Shown here: positions 53,211 through 62,575 of the stretch, in pieces | Position numbering within the stretch: the first letter of the stretch is position 1 | How the letters are laid out: each line of letters opens with the position of its first letter | Assembly: GCF_013282155.1 (NCBI RefSeq) | Contig: NZ_BLWI01000011.1 | Location: forward strand, 170,424-234,423 | Length of the DNA stretch: 64,000 nt | Source of the DNA: Sulfitobacter sp. HGT1 | GTDB taxonomy: Bacteria > Pseudomonadota > Alphaproteobacteria > Rhodobacterales > Rhodobacteraceae | Direction of reading: 5' to 3' | The notes under the pieces: generated by a model | Told to the model about the DNA's origin: nothing | Database searches by the model: none | Seen by the model: only the letters and a program-made list of their open reading frames with translations | Position numbers and translations under genes: made by a program

Positions 53211-53500
53211 ATTGCACCCACTTCGTCGGGGATATCAAAGAAAGTCGGGTGGCGATAAACCTTGTCATTCGCAGGCTCGTAAAGCGACCCTTTTTCCTCG
53301 GGCGAGGACGCGGCGATATCAGCGGCCTGAACGACCCAGATGCTGACGCCTTCGTTGCGGCGGGTATAGACGTCGCGCGCATTCTTGATCGCCATTTCCG
53401 CGTCGGGCGCATGCAGCGATCCGACATGGCGGTGGCTTAGCCCGTGTTGTCCACGGATAAAGATCTCATACAGGGGCCATTCATGTGTTGTATTGGTCAT
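53207..53500 (-). CDS. paaB: 1,2-phenylacetyl-CoA epoxidase subunit B
   Basis: A 97-aa small subunit bridging the PaaAC units. Typical sequence WPLYEIFIRGQHGLSHRHVGSLHAPDAEMAIKNARDVYTRR. It starts 6 nt after paaA. Confidence 0.94.
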   Translation of the reverse strand: MTNTTHEWPLYEIFIRGQHGLSHRHVGSLHAPDAEMAIKNARDVYTRRNEGVSIWVVQAADIAASSPEEKGSLYEPANDKVYRHPTFFDIPDEVGAM

Positions 53501-53506
53501 TTCAGT

Positions 53507-54499
53507 CTACTCCGCTGCCAGTTTTGCGGCGCGTTTTTTCGCCGCATGGGCCATCAGGCCATCGCGTACCCAAGCGCCGTCATCCCACGCCTTGTTGCGC
53601 GCTTCGAGCCGTTCGGTGTTGCAAGGACCGTTGCCCTTGAGCACGTCAAAGAATTCGTCCCAATCGGGCTGGGTAAAGTCGTAATGCCCGCGTTCCTCGT
53701 TCCATTTCAGATCGGGGTCAGGGACGGTCAGGCCCAGATATTCAGCCTGCGGGACGCATTCATCGACGAACTTCTGACGCAGCTCGTCATTGCTGTTCAT
53801 CTTGATCTTCCACGCCATGGATTGCGCCGAATGGACCGAATTTTCATCTGACGGGCCGAACATCATCAACGCAGGCCCCCAAAAGCGGTTCAGCGCGTCC
53901 TGCGCCATCTTTTTCTGCGCTGCCGTGCCATTCGCCATCTTCATCATGATGTCGTAACCTTGGCGCTGGTGGAACGATTCCTCCTTGCAGATACGCACCA
54001 TCGCGCGGGCATAGGGCCCGTAGGATGTGCGTTGCAATGGCACCTGGTTCATGATCGCGGCACCATCAACCAACCAGCCCACAGCACCCATATCTGCCCA
54101 TGTTAGGGTCGGATAATTGAAGATGGAGGAGTATTTCATCTTGCCCGACAGCAAATCGCGCGTCAGTTGATCACGGGTCACCCCCAGCGTTTCTGCGGCA
54201 CAATACAGATACAAACCGTGGCCTGCTTCGTCCTGCACCTTGGCCAGCAGGATCGCCTTGCGTTCCAGCGTGGGCGCGCGGGTGATCCAGTTGCCCTCGG
54301 GCAATTGGCCGACGATTTCAGAGTGCGCATGTTGGCCGATCTGCCGGATCAGGTTCTTGCGATACCCGTCCGGCATCCAGTCTTTCGGCTCTATCTTGCC
54401 GCCTGCATTGATCCGTTCCTGAAAGGCGCGCTCTTGCGGATCCATCTCTTCGAGAGATTTGACACCTTCGCCGGTGGATTTGATCATCTGTGCATACAT
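53507..54499 (-). CDS. paaA: 1,2-phenylacetyl-CoA epoxidase catalytic subunit
   Basis: A 330-aa di-iron oxygenase forming ring-1,2-epoxyphenylacetyl-CoA. Iron ligands appear in [21 protein letters not shown] and [20 protein letters not shown]. The N-terminus is [21 protein letters not shown]. It lies 29 nt after paaJ. Confidence 0.95.
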   Translation of the reverse strand: MYAQMIKSTGEGVKSLEEMDPQERAFQERINAGGKIEPKDWMPDGYRKNLIRQIGQHAHSEIVGQLPEGNWITRAPTLERKAILLAKVQDEAGHGLYLYCAAETLGVTRDQLTRDLLSGKMKYSSIFNYPTLTWADMGAVGWLVDGAAIMNQVPLQRTSYGPYARAMVRICKEESFHQRQGYDIMMKMANGTAAQKKMAQDALNRFWGPALMMFGPSDENSVHSAQSMAWKIKMNSNDELRQKFVDECVPQAEYLGLTVPDPDLKWNEERGHYDFTQPDWDEFFDVLKGNGPCNTERLEARNKAWDDGAWVRDGLMAHAAKKRAAKLAAE

Positions 54500-54528
54500 C
54501 GTTCAGATCCTTTCAGGGGATTTACCAG

Positions 54529-55734
54529 TTAGCTTGCGCGTTCAAGAATGATGGCGACACCTTGGCCGACACCGACGCACATGGTGCACAGGGCATAGCG
54601 GCCGCCTGTGCGTTTCAGTTGCAACGCGGCAGTCATCACCAACCGTGCGCCCGACATGCCAAGCGGGTGACCAATGGCAATCGCGCCGCCATTTGCGTTC
54701 ACATGTGGCGCGTCATCCGCAACCCCAAGGGCGCGCAATGTGGCGATGCCCTGGCTGGCGAATGCCTCGTTCAGTTCGATCACATCCATCTGGTCGATGG
54801 TCAGACCGGCGCGGGCCAGAACCTTTTGGCTGGCGGGCACCGGGCCAATGCCCATCACGCGCGGTTCGACACCGGCGGCCGAAATGCCGACGACGCGGGC
54901 AATCGGGGTCAGGCCGTGCAGATTGGCCGCCGCTTCGGACGCCATAAGCATTGCAGCGGCACCGTCATTGACGCCGGACGCATTGCCGGCTGTGACGGTC
55001 AGATCAGGGCCGTTGATAGGGCGCAGTTTTGTCAGCGCTTCCATCGACGTGCCGGGCCGCGGGTGTTCGTCGCGGTCAAACACAATCGGATCACCCTTGC
55101 GCTGCGGGATTGTCACAGGTGCGATTTCATCCGCGAAAATGCCAGCCTTGTCGGCGGCATCCCAACGGTCCTGGCTGCGCTTGGCAAACGCATCCTGATC
55201 GGCGCGGCTGATGTTATAGTCGGTGGCCACATTGTCACCGGTTTCGGGCATGGATTCGACGCCGTATTTTGATTTCATCTTGGGGTTCACAAACCGCCAA
55301 CCGATGGTGGTGTCATAGACCGCATTGCCGCGCGAAAACGCGGTTTCGGCCTTGGGCATCACAAACGGCGCACGCGTCATGCTTTCAACGCCACCGGCAA
55401 TGGCCAGATCCATATCGCCAGCCTTGATTGCACGGGCGGCGGCACCAACGGCATCCATGCCTGAGGCGCATAAACGGTTGATCGTGGCACCCGGAACATC
55501 GACAGGCAGGCCAGCCAGCAAGGCGGCCATCCGCGCGACGTTACGGTTGTCTTCGCCCGCCTGATTTGCGCAGCCAAAGATCACATCGTCCACCTTTGAC
55601 CAGTCCAGATCGGGGTGGCGTGCCATCAGCGCAGCAATCGGCACTGCGGCCAGATCATCGGCCCGAACCGATGACAAAGCCCCACCAAAGCGGCCAATGG
55701 GCGTGCGCTGTGCGTCACAAATGTAAGCGTCCAT
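54529..55734 (-). CDS. paaJ: 3-oxoadipyl-CoA/3-oxo-5,6-dehydrosuberyl-CoA thiolase
   Basis: A 401-aa thiolase that releases acetyl-CoA at the end of the pathway. Catalytic residues are Cys in TINRLCASGMDAVGAAARAI, His in NANGGAIAIGHPLGMSGARLV, and Cys in YALCTMCVGVGQGVA. The start at 55734 has AAGGGAG upstream; an upstream in-frame ATG at 55785 is not supported. It is the first gene of the paa operon. The paaG, paaH, paaK, paaF and paaI genes are not in view. Confidence 0.93.
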   Translation of the reverse strand: MDAYICDAQRTPIGRFGGALSSVRADDLAAVPIAALMARHPDLDWSKVDDVIFGCANQAGEDNRNVARMAALLAGLPVDVPGATINRLCASGMDAVGAAARAIKAGDMDLAIAGGVESMTRAPFVMPKAETAFSRGNAVYDTTIGWRFVNPKMKSKYGVESMPETGDNVATDYNISRADQDAFAKRSQDRWDAADKAGIFADEIAPVTIPQRKGDPIVFDRDEHPRPGTSMEALTKLRPINGPDLTVTAGNASGVNDGAAAMLMASEAAANLHGLTPIARVVGISAAGVEPRVMGIGPVPASQKVLARAGLTIDQMDVIELNEAFASQGIATLRALGVADDAPHVNANGGAIAIGHPLGMSGARLVMTAALQLKRTGGRYALCTMCVGVGQGVAIILERAS

Positions 55735-55770
55735 GAAAGTCTCCCTTAGTTTGACGAACTTAGGGTTAGT

Positions 55771-55801
55771 CGTGATTCGCCGCAACTTAAATGTTACTTA
55801 A
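55771..55801 (-). promoter_or_regulatory. Candidate PaaX operator / paa promoter region
   Basis: GTGATTCGC at 55772-55780 matches the core of the PaaX box known from E. coli (TGATTCGYG-type), about 40 bp upstream of the paaJ start. Directly beyond it, ACTTAA repeats (acttaa-atgtt-acttaa, 55785-55801). Function is inferred from position. Confidence 0.45.
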
Positions 55802-55998
55802 AAATTGGGTGATATAAATAACTGTAACACAATGTTCCGATAGCGCGGCCCCCAAATCCGTGTACCCTTTGTCAAAGCGTGAACCCTGGGGCGTGTGCGT
55901 CATTCACCTTGGCCGACAGGTTTCGCCTGCGCGTTGTCAACGAGTCTGCGATGCTTGCCCGCAAACATGGCCCCTTTAGGTGGACGGGCGGTGCCACA

Positions 55999-56892
55999 TC
56001 ATGGCGGCAGCATCTGGCGCTTGCGCACGCTGATCAACAATCCAACTGTCAAAAGGCCAAGGGCGGCAATGCTCAGCCAGCTCAGGTTTTCGCCCAGGAT
56101 CAACGCACCTAAAATTCCGCCCACACCGGGGACAGCCGCAAGGATGGACGAGGTATTGCCGTTTCCGATCCTGCGCGAGGCGTGGGCGATGAACAGCAGC
56201 CCGATCAGGTTGGGCACAAACCCCTGATAAACGGCCTGTAACAAAAGCGGCCCCATCGGCGCGTCAGCAATGCCAGAGGGCAGCCACAGCGCCCAGACGG
56301 GCAGATAGAGCGCTGCATTCACGACGGTGCCGCAAAAGATGATCTGCATCGCCCCCAGCTGCCACCGCTCTGACAGGATCATGTAAAATGAAAAGAACAC
56401 CGCCCCCACGATGAACAGCAGGTCGCCGATCCATGCTGTCTCGCTTCTGGTGGCGACCCCGTCCCAGGCCAGCACGACCGCAGACACGAGGATCAGCGCG
56501 GCCCCCAGCATCTGCCGCAGGCTGGGCTTTGCGCTGAAAAGGACCAGACCCAAAATGATGCCGACCAGCGGCAGTATCCCGTTCATGAAGATACCGCCAT
56601 GTGCGGCAGGCGCAAAAAGGAAGCCGGAAAACACCGACAGGATATAGACAGGCCCCAGAATGAACGAGAGCACTGCAATCTGCGTCAGCGAAAGCCCCCG
56701 CCACGGTTTGTAATAAAGGCAAAGCGGTATCGCCACGATGGACGCCAGCCCGTAGCGCATCGCGGCCAGATCATACACTGTCAGGCCGCTGTTATTTGCG
56801 ACACGGCTGACGATCAGCCAAAAGGACCAGACAAAGACGATCACCCAAGCGGCCGTATAGCCAGTGACCTGTGAGGGATTTCCGGTGGTCAT
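55999..56892 (-). CDS. DMT-superfamily transporter (EamA family)
   Basis: A 297-aa inner-membrane protein with about ten hydrophobic helices in two EamA repeats (for example AAWVIVFVWSFWLIVSRVA; YGLASIVAIPLCLYY; GILPLVGIILGLVLF; LAAVPGVGGILGALILGENL). Such proteins export metabolites or amino acids; the substrate is unknown. The ATG at 56892 is chosen because it gives the usual EamA length; the longer ORF to 57000 begins with an atypical Trp-rich leader. It is upstream of paaJ on the same strand but separated by 264 bp. Confidence 0.8.
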   Translation of the reverse strand: MTTGNPSQVTGYTAAWVIVFVWSFWLIVSRVANNSGLTVYDLAAMRYGLASIVAIPLCLYYKPWRGLSLTQIAVLSFILGPVYILSVFSGFLFAPAAHGGIFMNGILPLVGIILGLVLFSAKPSLRQMLGAALILVSAVVLAWDGVATRSETAWIGDLLFIVGAVFFSFYMILSERWQLGAMQIIFCGTVVNAALYLPVWALWLPSGIADAPMGPLLLQAVYQGFVPNLIGLLFIAHASRRIGNGNTSSILAAVPGVGGILGALILGENLSWLSIAALGLLTVGLLISVRKRQMLPP

Positions 56893-57351
56893 CTGCGCTT
56901 TGCCATCCCAAAAAACGATGGGAAAATTCCCAGACCACCAGCAGTAGGACCAGTATCGGGGCAGGGCAAGAGAAAGCCAAAGGAATTGACCGAACATCAC
57001 AGGTTGAGGGGCAGGGCGGGCGCACTGAGCCTTGCATCGTTGAAACTGCCTGCTTCTCCAGCCGGGGTTGCTGAATGCCCGCGCGTTGATTCTGGCGCGG
57101 ATCTTCGCCGCCCGATTTCAAATCGCAAACGCCTGTTTGTCTGGGGTGAAACGGCTCGCGTGGGTCTGGATCATGCGCTCTTCGCTGATCCTTTGGTTGC
57201 AGGGGTGTGTCCTGATTGGTGGTTGACGTCGCCTGCGGCCCCAGGACACGCGCGGGCTGTTGGTTGGCGTTGACGCTAATTCAGCCACATTGCCCTACTC
57301 AAAGCCTTGCCGATTTGATCATTCGGCCCTACCTAGACAGACCTCGGAAAC
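56893..57351. other. Divergent intergenic region, no supported gene
   Basis: This 459-bp spacer lies between the DMT transporter and nspC. A plus-strand frame is open through about 57273 but has no recognisable product or ribosome-binding site. It presumably holds promoters for both flanking genes; I see no clear -35/-10 pair. Confidence 0.4.
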
Positions 57352-58464
57352 GTGTTGAAAGATCTTGAATTGCAAACACCATATTACCTGATCGACAAGG
57401 CGCGCCTGCTGCCGAACCTCGAGAAAATCGCCTGGCTGCGCGCGGAGTCCGGGGCGAAGTCGTTGTTGGCGCTCAAGTGTTTCGCGACGTGGTCGGTGTT
57501 TGATTTCATGGCGCAATACATGGACGGCTCAACGTCATCGTCCTTGTACGAAGTCCGCTTGGGGCACGAAAAGTTTCCCGGTGAAACCCACGCTTATTCA
57601 GTTGCTTATGCCGATCACGAGATCGCCGAAGTGCTGGAATGCTCCGACAAGATCATTTTCAACTCCATCGGTCAGCTGACCAAATTTGCTGATGCGTCGC
57701 AGGGCCATATCAGGGGGCTTCGGGTCAATCCCGGGGTATCCACTTCCGAATTCGATCTGGCCGATCCCGCGCGCCCGTTCAGCCGGCTTGGCGAACATGA
57801 TCCCGACCGGATTGCCGCCGTCGCGGACCAGATCAGCGGGCTGATGTTCCACAACAATTGCGAAAACGACAGTTTTGAACGGTTTGACGAGATGCTGACC
57901 TTGATCGAGGATCGGTTTGGCGCGGTGATACGTGATATGGACTGGATCAGTCTGGGCGGCGGCATCCATTTTACCGGCGCGGATTACCCGCTTGACCGCT
58001 TGGCCGCGCGGCTGAAAGCTTTTGCGCAGACCTATGGCGTTCAGGTCTATCTGGAACCGGGCGAGGCCGCGATCACAGGGGCCGCAACGCTTGAGGTGAC
58101 CGTGCTGGACACCATGTACAACGGCAAGAACCTTGCCATCGTCGACAGTTCGATCGAGGCGCATATGCTGGATCTGCTGATCTACCGCGAGCCCGCGAAA
58201 ATCAGCCCGAACACCGGCGATCATGAATGGATGATCTGCGGGAAATCCTGCCTTGCGGGCGATATCTTTGGCGAATTCCGCTTTGATGCGCCGTTGAAGG
58301 CCGGGGACCGGCTTTCGTTTCAGGACGCCGCAGGCTATACAATGGTCAAGAAAAACTGGTTCAACGGGGTCAAGATGCCGGGCATCGCGATCCGTGAACT
58401 GGATGGCACGACGCGCTTGGTACGCGATTTTGATTACGATGATTTCGCCGCGGCCCTGTCGTAA
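57352..58464 (+). CDS. nspC: Carboxynorspermidine/carboxyspermidine decarboxylase
   Basis: A 370-aa fold-type III (alanine racemase-like) PLP decarboxylase forming spermidine or norspermidine from the carboxy precursor. PLP-lysine region SLLALKCFATWSVFDFM, substrate and PLP motifs GLMFHNNCENDSFERFDEML, DWISLGGGIHFTG, YLEPGEAAI and GKSCLAGDIFGEFRF. The start is GTG at 57352 with a weak GGAA site; a TTG follows directly. The partner dehydrogenase gene lies 44 bp downstream. Confidence 0.93.
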   Translation: MLKDLELQTPYYLIDKARLLPNLEKIAWLRAESGAKSLLALKCFATWSVFDFMAQYMDGSTSSSLYEVRLGHEKFPGETHAYSVAYADHEIAEVLECSDKIIFNSIGQLTKFADASQGHIRGLRVNPGVSTSEFDLADPARPFSRLGEHDPDRIAAVADQISGLMFHNNCENDSFERFDEMLTLIEDRFGAVIRDMDWISLGGGIHFTGADYPLDRLAARLKAFAQTYGVQVYLEPGEAAITGAATLEVTVLDTMYNGKNLAIVDSSIEAHMLDLLIYREPAKISPNTGDHEWMICGKSCLAGDIFGEFRFDAPLKAGDRLSFQDAAGYTMVKKNWFNGVKMPGIAIRELDGTTRLVRDFDYDDFAAALS

Positions 58465-58508
58465 AACTGCTCACACGAACGCAACAACAAAAGAGGTCTT
58501 TTGGATAC

Positions 58509-59750
58509 ATGAAACGCAATGTTCTTATCATTGGCGCTGGTGGCGTCGCACAGGTCGTGGCGCATAAATGCGCGCAAAATAACGATGTTCTGGGCGATCT
58601 TCATATTGCCAGCCGGACAGTCGCGAAATGCGAGGCGATCATCCAAAGCGTGCATGATAAGGCTGCGATGAAACAGGACGGCGTGTTCAAAGCGCATGAG
58701 GTCGACGGCATGGACAGTGACGCGGTCGCTGCCCTGATCACCAAGACCGGTGCCCAGATCGTGATCAACGTAGGGTCGCCTTTCGTCAACATGACCGTGC
58801 TCGAGGCGTGCATCCAGACCGGTGCCGCCTATATTGACACCGCCATTCACGAAGACCCCGCCAAGATTTGCGAAACGCCCCCATGGTACGGAAATTACGA
58901 ATGGAAGCGTCGCGACGATTGCGCAAAGGCTGGCGTGACGGCGATTTTGGGTGCCGGTTTTGATCCCGGCATGGTGAATGCCTTTGCGCGTTTCGCGGTG
59001 GATGAATTCATGGACGAGGTCACGTCGATCGACATCGTTGACATCAATGCGGGCAACCACGGCAAGTATTTTTCAACCAACTTCGATCCCGAGATCAACT
59101 TTCGCGAATTTACCGGCACGGTCTACAGCTGGCAGAACGGGGCGTGGCAGGAGAACAAGATGTTCGAGGTCGGCCGCGAATGGGATCTGCCCGTCGTCGG
59201 CAAGCAAAAGGCTTATATGTCCGGCCATGACGAGGTTCATTCGCTGGCGGCCAACTATCCGCAGGCCGATGTCCGGTTCTGGATGGGCTTTGGCGACCAC
59301 TACATCAACGTCTTTACCGTGTTGCAAAACCTCGGGCTGTTGTCCGAGCAGCCTGTCGTCACAGCCGAAGGGCTTGAGGTCGTGCCGCTGAAACTGGTCA
59401 AGGCCGTGTTGCCTGACCCGTCCAGTCTTGCGCCGAACTACACCGGCAAGACCTGCATCGGTGATCTGGTAAAAGGCACCAAGGATGGCAAGGAGGTCGA
59501 GGTGTTCGTCTATAACGTCGCCGATCACAAGGACGCCTTTAACGAGGTCGGCAGCCAGGGCATTTCCTACACTGCGGGCGTACCTCCGGTGGCGGTCGCG
59601 ATGTTGATCGCGGATGGCACCTACGACAAGGGTGTGATGCTGAACGTCGAAGAGCTGGACCCCAAGCCGCTGTTCACCTTGCTTGATGACATTGGTCTTC
59701 CGACACGGGTGAAAGACGCCAAAGGGGACCGGGAATGGCATCTCGCTTAG
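58509..59750 (+). CDS. Carboxynorspermidine/carboxyspermidine dehydrogenase (saccharopine dehydrogenase family)
   Basis: A 413-aa NAD(P)-dependent enzyme joining aspartate semialdehyde and a diamine to give carboxyspermidine or carboxynorspermidine. Rossmann motif VLIIGAGGVAQVVAHKCAQ, then INVGSPFVNMTVLEACIQTGAAYIDTA and GAGFDPGMVNAFARFA. With nspC it forms the SAM-independent polyamine route typical of many alphaproteobacteria. Whether the product is spermidine or norspermidine cannot be told from sequence. Confidence 0.9.
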   Translation: MKRNVLIIGAGGVAQVVAHKCAQNNDVLGDLHIASRTVAKCEAIIQSVHDKAAMKQDGVFKAHEVDGMDSDAVAALITKTGAQIVINVGSPFVNMTVLEACIQTGAAYIDTAIHEDPAKICETPPWYGNYEWKRRDDCAKAGVTAILGAGFDPGMVNAFARFAVDEFMDEVTSIDIVDINAGNHGKYFSTNFDPEINFREFTGTVYSWQNGAWQENKMFEVGREWDLPVVGKQKAYMSGHDEVHSLAANYPQADVRFWMGFGDHYINVFTVLQNLGLLSEQPVVTAEGLEVVPLKLVKAVLPDPSSLAPNYTGKTCIGDLVKGTKDGKEVEVFVYNVADHKDAFNEVGSQGISYTAGVPPVAVAMLIADGTYDKGVMLNVEELDPKPLFTLLDDIGLPTRVKDAKGDREWHLA

Positions 59751-60252
59751 GCTCAGGCGTCACTGTCACGGTTTGGGCCCGTTTGCTTAATGACAACAAA
59801 CATTGCGGGTAACATCGCGCTCGGCGGTCTGGTGCAACCGGACCGTCGCCAGCGACCCGTGATGAGAAATCTACGGCCGACACCAAGAACTATTACGCGT
59901 GTGTGTATGCCAAGGTTTGCGAACTGGATTTTTCCGATAGCGGTGGAAATCTAGACCCATGGATATGAATCAACATATCTCTAAATGCATCTGCCGATAT
60001 TTATGGGGCGATGAATACAAGCAGCGCTGAGAGGATAACGCGGTCTAAAAATTTCCCCCAGTCATAAATTCTTTTCAATCAAAGAACTTACTCTGTTTAA
60101 ATGGTGCCCAGAAGAGGCAAACAGGAGGGAAGTAAGGTTTTTCCTCTTCGGGCAAATGAACCCAAGTATTTAAGGAGAAATCGCTCCATCCGACCTCGGA
60201 TGGGGATCCTTAAAGCCGACCCCAGTGTGGGGCAGAATGTGGGGCAGATCCT
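59751..60252. other. Chromosome/island junction, no supported gene
   Basis: A 502-bp non-coding stretch with AT-rich patches. It contains the tRNA 3'-end remnant at 60102-60117 and, just before the integrase, two spaced copies of TGTGGGGCAGA (about 60227-60250). No complete tRNA is visible. Confidence 0.5.
60102..60117 (-). other. Candidate attachment site: 3' end of a tRNA
   Basis: The complement reads CCTCTTCTGGGCACCA, which parses exactly as T-stem 3' strand (CCTCT), acceptor 3' strand (TCTGGGC) and discriminator plus CCA (ACCA). It resembles the end of a tRNA-Leu. The rest of the tRNA does not follow, so this is probably the duplicated att core left by the adjacent recombinase. Confidence 0.65.
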
Positions 60253-61692
60253 TTGTCATCAAGTACCGCCGAATACCTCGACCAGCGAGGCAAGACCTAC
60301 TACATCCGCATGCGCGTCCCGGCAGAATTCGCGGACGTCGAGCCGCTTCCTGAGATCAACAGGTCCCTGAAGACACGCGACAGAATTGAGGCTGAAGCTC
60401 AGTGTTCGATCATGCGGGCGGCACTCTTCAATGACTGGAGGGCGCGACGTGCCGGCAAGGCAGCTGACACCCGCGCGATCTTCGATACGTCGATCGAGCT
60501 GCTCAAGGGCTGGGGCCTGACATTTAGCCCGATGGATGACCTGCTCAAAGGACCTATAGAGGAGCTCCTCTCGCGAATCGAGGCCATCGCCAACGTCGAC
60601 CCAAATTCGGCGGCGGTTCCTGCGGCCTTAGGTTCCATCGACCTCCCAGATGCCTCGCTCGACGAGATGTCAAAGCGCATGCCTGTCCTGAAGGAGGCTG
60701 ACATCCGTGCCAAGAATGCCCGCCAGCACCGTGAATGGTGCGGAAACTACAAGCGCGCGGCCAAGGACTTCACGGCGCAGATCGGGATGCGGACCATCCT
60801 CACGATCTCTGAACAGGACGCGGCCGACTATGAGGACTTCTGGAAGCGGCGCGCCAGAACCGGCGAGGTGACCACGAACTATGGAAACAAGCAGATCAGA
60901 TACGTGCGCCAGATGATCGACGCGCATTACGACGACATCCGGCTGCCGAAAAGCAAGCGCACCAACGTTTTCAAGGGTATGCGCGTAGAGAAGCTCTCCT
61001 ACGACCCTTCCGATGACGAGCGGAAGAAGCTTGTGCTACCCGAGAAATGGGTTCGGCAGAGCCTGATCAGAGACAGAGTGCTCGAAGGCTTGAATCAAGA
61101 GGCTTCGGACATCGCTATCATTGCAGCCATATGCGGCTGCCGCGCGTCCGAAATCTACGATCTTCCAGAAGAGGACATCCATCTGGAGGATCCGATTCCG
61201 CACATCATGCTGAGGGTGGTGCTGGAGGGAGAGAACCGGCGCGAACTGAAGAGACAGTCTGCGGCCCGTGCGATCGTGTTGCTTGGACCGGCTCTCGAAG
61301 CCATGCGGAGGTACCCCATGGGCTTCGCAAAGTATCGCGGTAAGGCGTCCTACTCGGGAGCCGTGAACGGGTTCCTCCGTGAGAATGGCCTCTTCCCTTC
61401 GCTGCCCGATGGTCAGACCGGCCGCTACGTCATCAGCGGTACACGCCACACGTTTGAAGACCGGATGAAGAAAGCAGGCTTGCCTAACGAGGAAAGAGCA
61501 TACCTCATGGGGCACTCGATCGGCAGAGTGCGAGGGCGTCCCGTCTACGGGAGTGAGTTGGACCTACGCACGCGCGCCCTGCTCCAGGAGATCGTTGGTA
61601 TCGAGGGAGATGGCTGGGAACCACGTCCGAGAGCCGAACTCTGGGCGAAGATTGACCAGTTGCTCGAGGAAGAGGGTCACCGGTTGCGATAG
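60253..61692 (+). CDS. Tyrosine-type site-specific integrase
   Basis: A 479-aa recombinase with an N-terminal DUF6538-like segment (STAEYLDQRGKTYYIRMRVPAEF), a SAM-like core-binding domain (~residues 155-260) and the C-terminal catalytic domain. Catalytic residues: Arg in ICGCRASEIYDL, Arg in the SGTRHTFEDRM box (the usual first His of HxxR is Ser here), His in YLMGHSIGRVRG and the nucleophilic Tyr in PVYGS. The likely start is TTG at 60253. It probably drives integration of the element to its right at the tRNA site. Confidence 0.88.
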   Translation: MSSSTAEYLDQRGKTYYIRMRVPAEFADVEPLPEINRSLKTRDRIEAEAQCSIMRAALFNDWRARRAGKAADTRAIFDTSIELLKGWGLTFSPMDDLLKGPIEELLSRIEAIANVDPNSAAVPAALGSIDLPDASLDEMSKRMPVLKEADIRAKNARQHREWCGNYKRAAKDFTAQIGMRTILTISEQDAADYEDFWKRRARTGEVTTNYGNKQIRYVRQMIDAHYDDIRLPKSKRTNVFKGMRVEKLSYDPSDDERKKLVLPEKWVRQSLIRDRVLEGLNQEASDIAIIAAICGCRASEIYDLPEEDIHLEDPIPHIMLRVVLEGENRRELKRQSAARAIVLLGPALEAMRRYPMGFAKYRGKASYSGAVNGFLRENGLFPSLPDGQTGRYVISGTRHTFEDRMKKAGLPNEERAYLMGHSIGRVRGRPVYGSELDLRTRALLQEIVGIEGDGWEPRPRAELWAKIDQLLEEEGHRLR

Positions 61693-62163
61693 AATTGGCC
61701 TTTGTTGTGAAATGGGTTTCTGGCGGCGTAAATGGGGCAGGGTGCGCGACCTTCCAAAAACAACTGTTCTTGGAAACGTCCCACATACCTTTGTTCTGAT
61801 AAGCAGGCGCTGTAAACATAGTCCCTGACTATTCCATCTCGGACGATCACTTAGACCCTCACCGTACTTCATTTTTCATGGCAAGATCGGTTTTAGATGA
61901 CATCCATAAGAACGCCAAATACTGATTAAACTTCAGAGCCAGGCGACGACAACGCACAAGGTGCAGGCGGAAATACAAGCGAGTGATGAGCCTGCTTGGG
62001 TTCTGGCGGAGCGGTACGGCATAACAGAACAGACTGTGTGGAAATGGCGCAAGCGAGATAGTGTCGCGCCAGCCCTTTGCTGTAAATGATGCAAATGGCG
62101 TGGCGCGGTCATACCACAAAGGGACGCAGACGACGTGAAGCTGCCAAAGAATTTTTCGGGAGC
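61693..62163. other. Gene-poor island segment with transposase remnant
   Basis: Apart from the IS481-type fragment at 61931-62065, this 471-bp stretch has no supported gene. A minus-strand frame across it (61859-62401) is rich in Arg, Cys and Trp and looks like a shadow. Confidence 0.5.
61931..62065 (+). pseudogene. IS481-family transposase remnant (N-terminal HTH only)
   Basis: Frame +2 reads LQSQATTTHKVQAEIQ, then EPAWVLAERYGITEQTVWKW and RKRDSV, the helix-turn-helix start of IS481-type transposases. Similarity stops at codon DSV, and a stop codon follows 8 codons later (TGA at 62090-62092). No catalytic domain or start codon remains, so this is a dead fragment left by rearrangement in the island. 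Confidence 0.7.
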
Positions 62164-62514
62164 TTAATTGGGATCTGTTTCTCGGAGCTTGTCTATGTCT
62201 GGTAGGCGTACTTTTCCGACTTTCGCGGCAACCGCGAAATTGGATTGGCCTAAAAAGCCAGCGCCGACACCAAGGGCGGAGAGCAGCCGTTCGCTGCGTG
62301 TTGCACCAAGGTCCGTTGTGCGGACATACCTGCCATTCTTTGGACCCAAGGCAATGGCGGCTTCGAAGTCGCTGGCAGACTGGCATGTTTCGATAGGGCA
62401 AATGTTGATAGCTTCCAGTTCCCGTGCGTTATCGTCGGGGCGGAAGCCGACCCCATAGCCGTCGCCGTTAAGCTGATTGGTAGTTGACCAAAGCAGTCTC
62501 TTTTTTATCTTCAT
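62164..62514 (-). CDS. Hypothetical island protein, downstream partner of the 424-aa gene
   Basis: A 116-aa product from the ATG at 62514 (a GTG at 62550 would give 128 aa; neither has a good Shine-Dalgarno). It is soluble with no membrane segment. It reads LLWSTTNQLNGDGYGVGFRP at the N-terminus and NGRYVRTTDLGATRSERLLS in the middle. I recognise no family. It follows the 424-aa gene by 25-61 bp on the same strand, so the two may form a two-gene unit. Confidence 0.5.
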   Translation of the reverse strand: MKIKKRLLWSTTNQLNGDGYGVGFRPDDNARELEAINICPIETCQSASDFEAAIALGPKNGRYVRTTDLGATRSERLLSALGVGAGFLGQSNFAVAAKVGKVRLPDIDKLRETDPN

Positions 62515-62575
62515 CAGCGCGATACTGCGAGCTTGGTTGTATAGAAGCACGGGCTTGGAGGCCGCGTTGGTTCAG

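Noticed and set aside
56986..57273. 95-aa plus-strand frame upstream of nspC
   Set aside because: No ribosome-binding site or family resemblance; begins inside the DMT leader region.
60102..60190. Complete tRNA gene next to the integrase
   Set aside because: Only the 3' 16 nt match a tRNA; the D-arm and anticodon arm are absent on either side.
61859..62401. 180-aa minus-strand frame opposite the IS481 remnant
   Set aside because: Composition (many Arg, Cys, Trp) suggests an antisense shadow, and the opposite strand carries clear transposase similarity.
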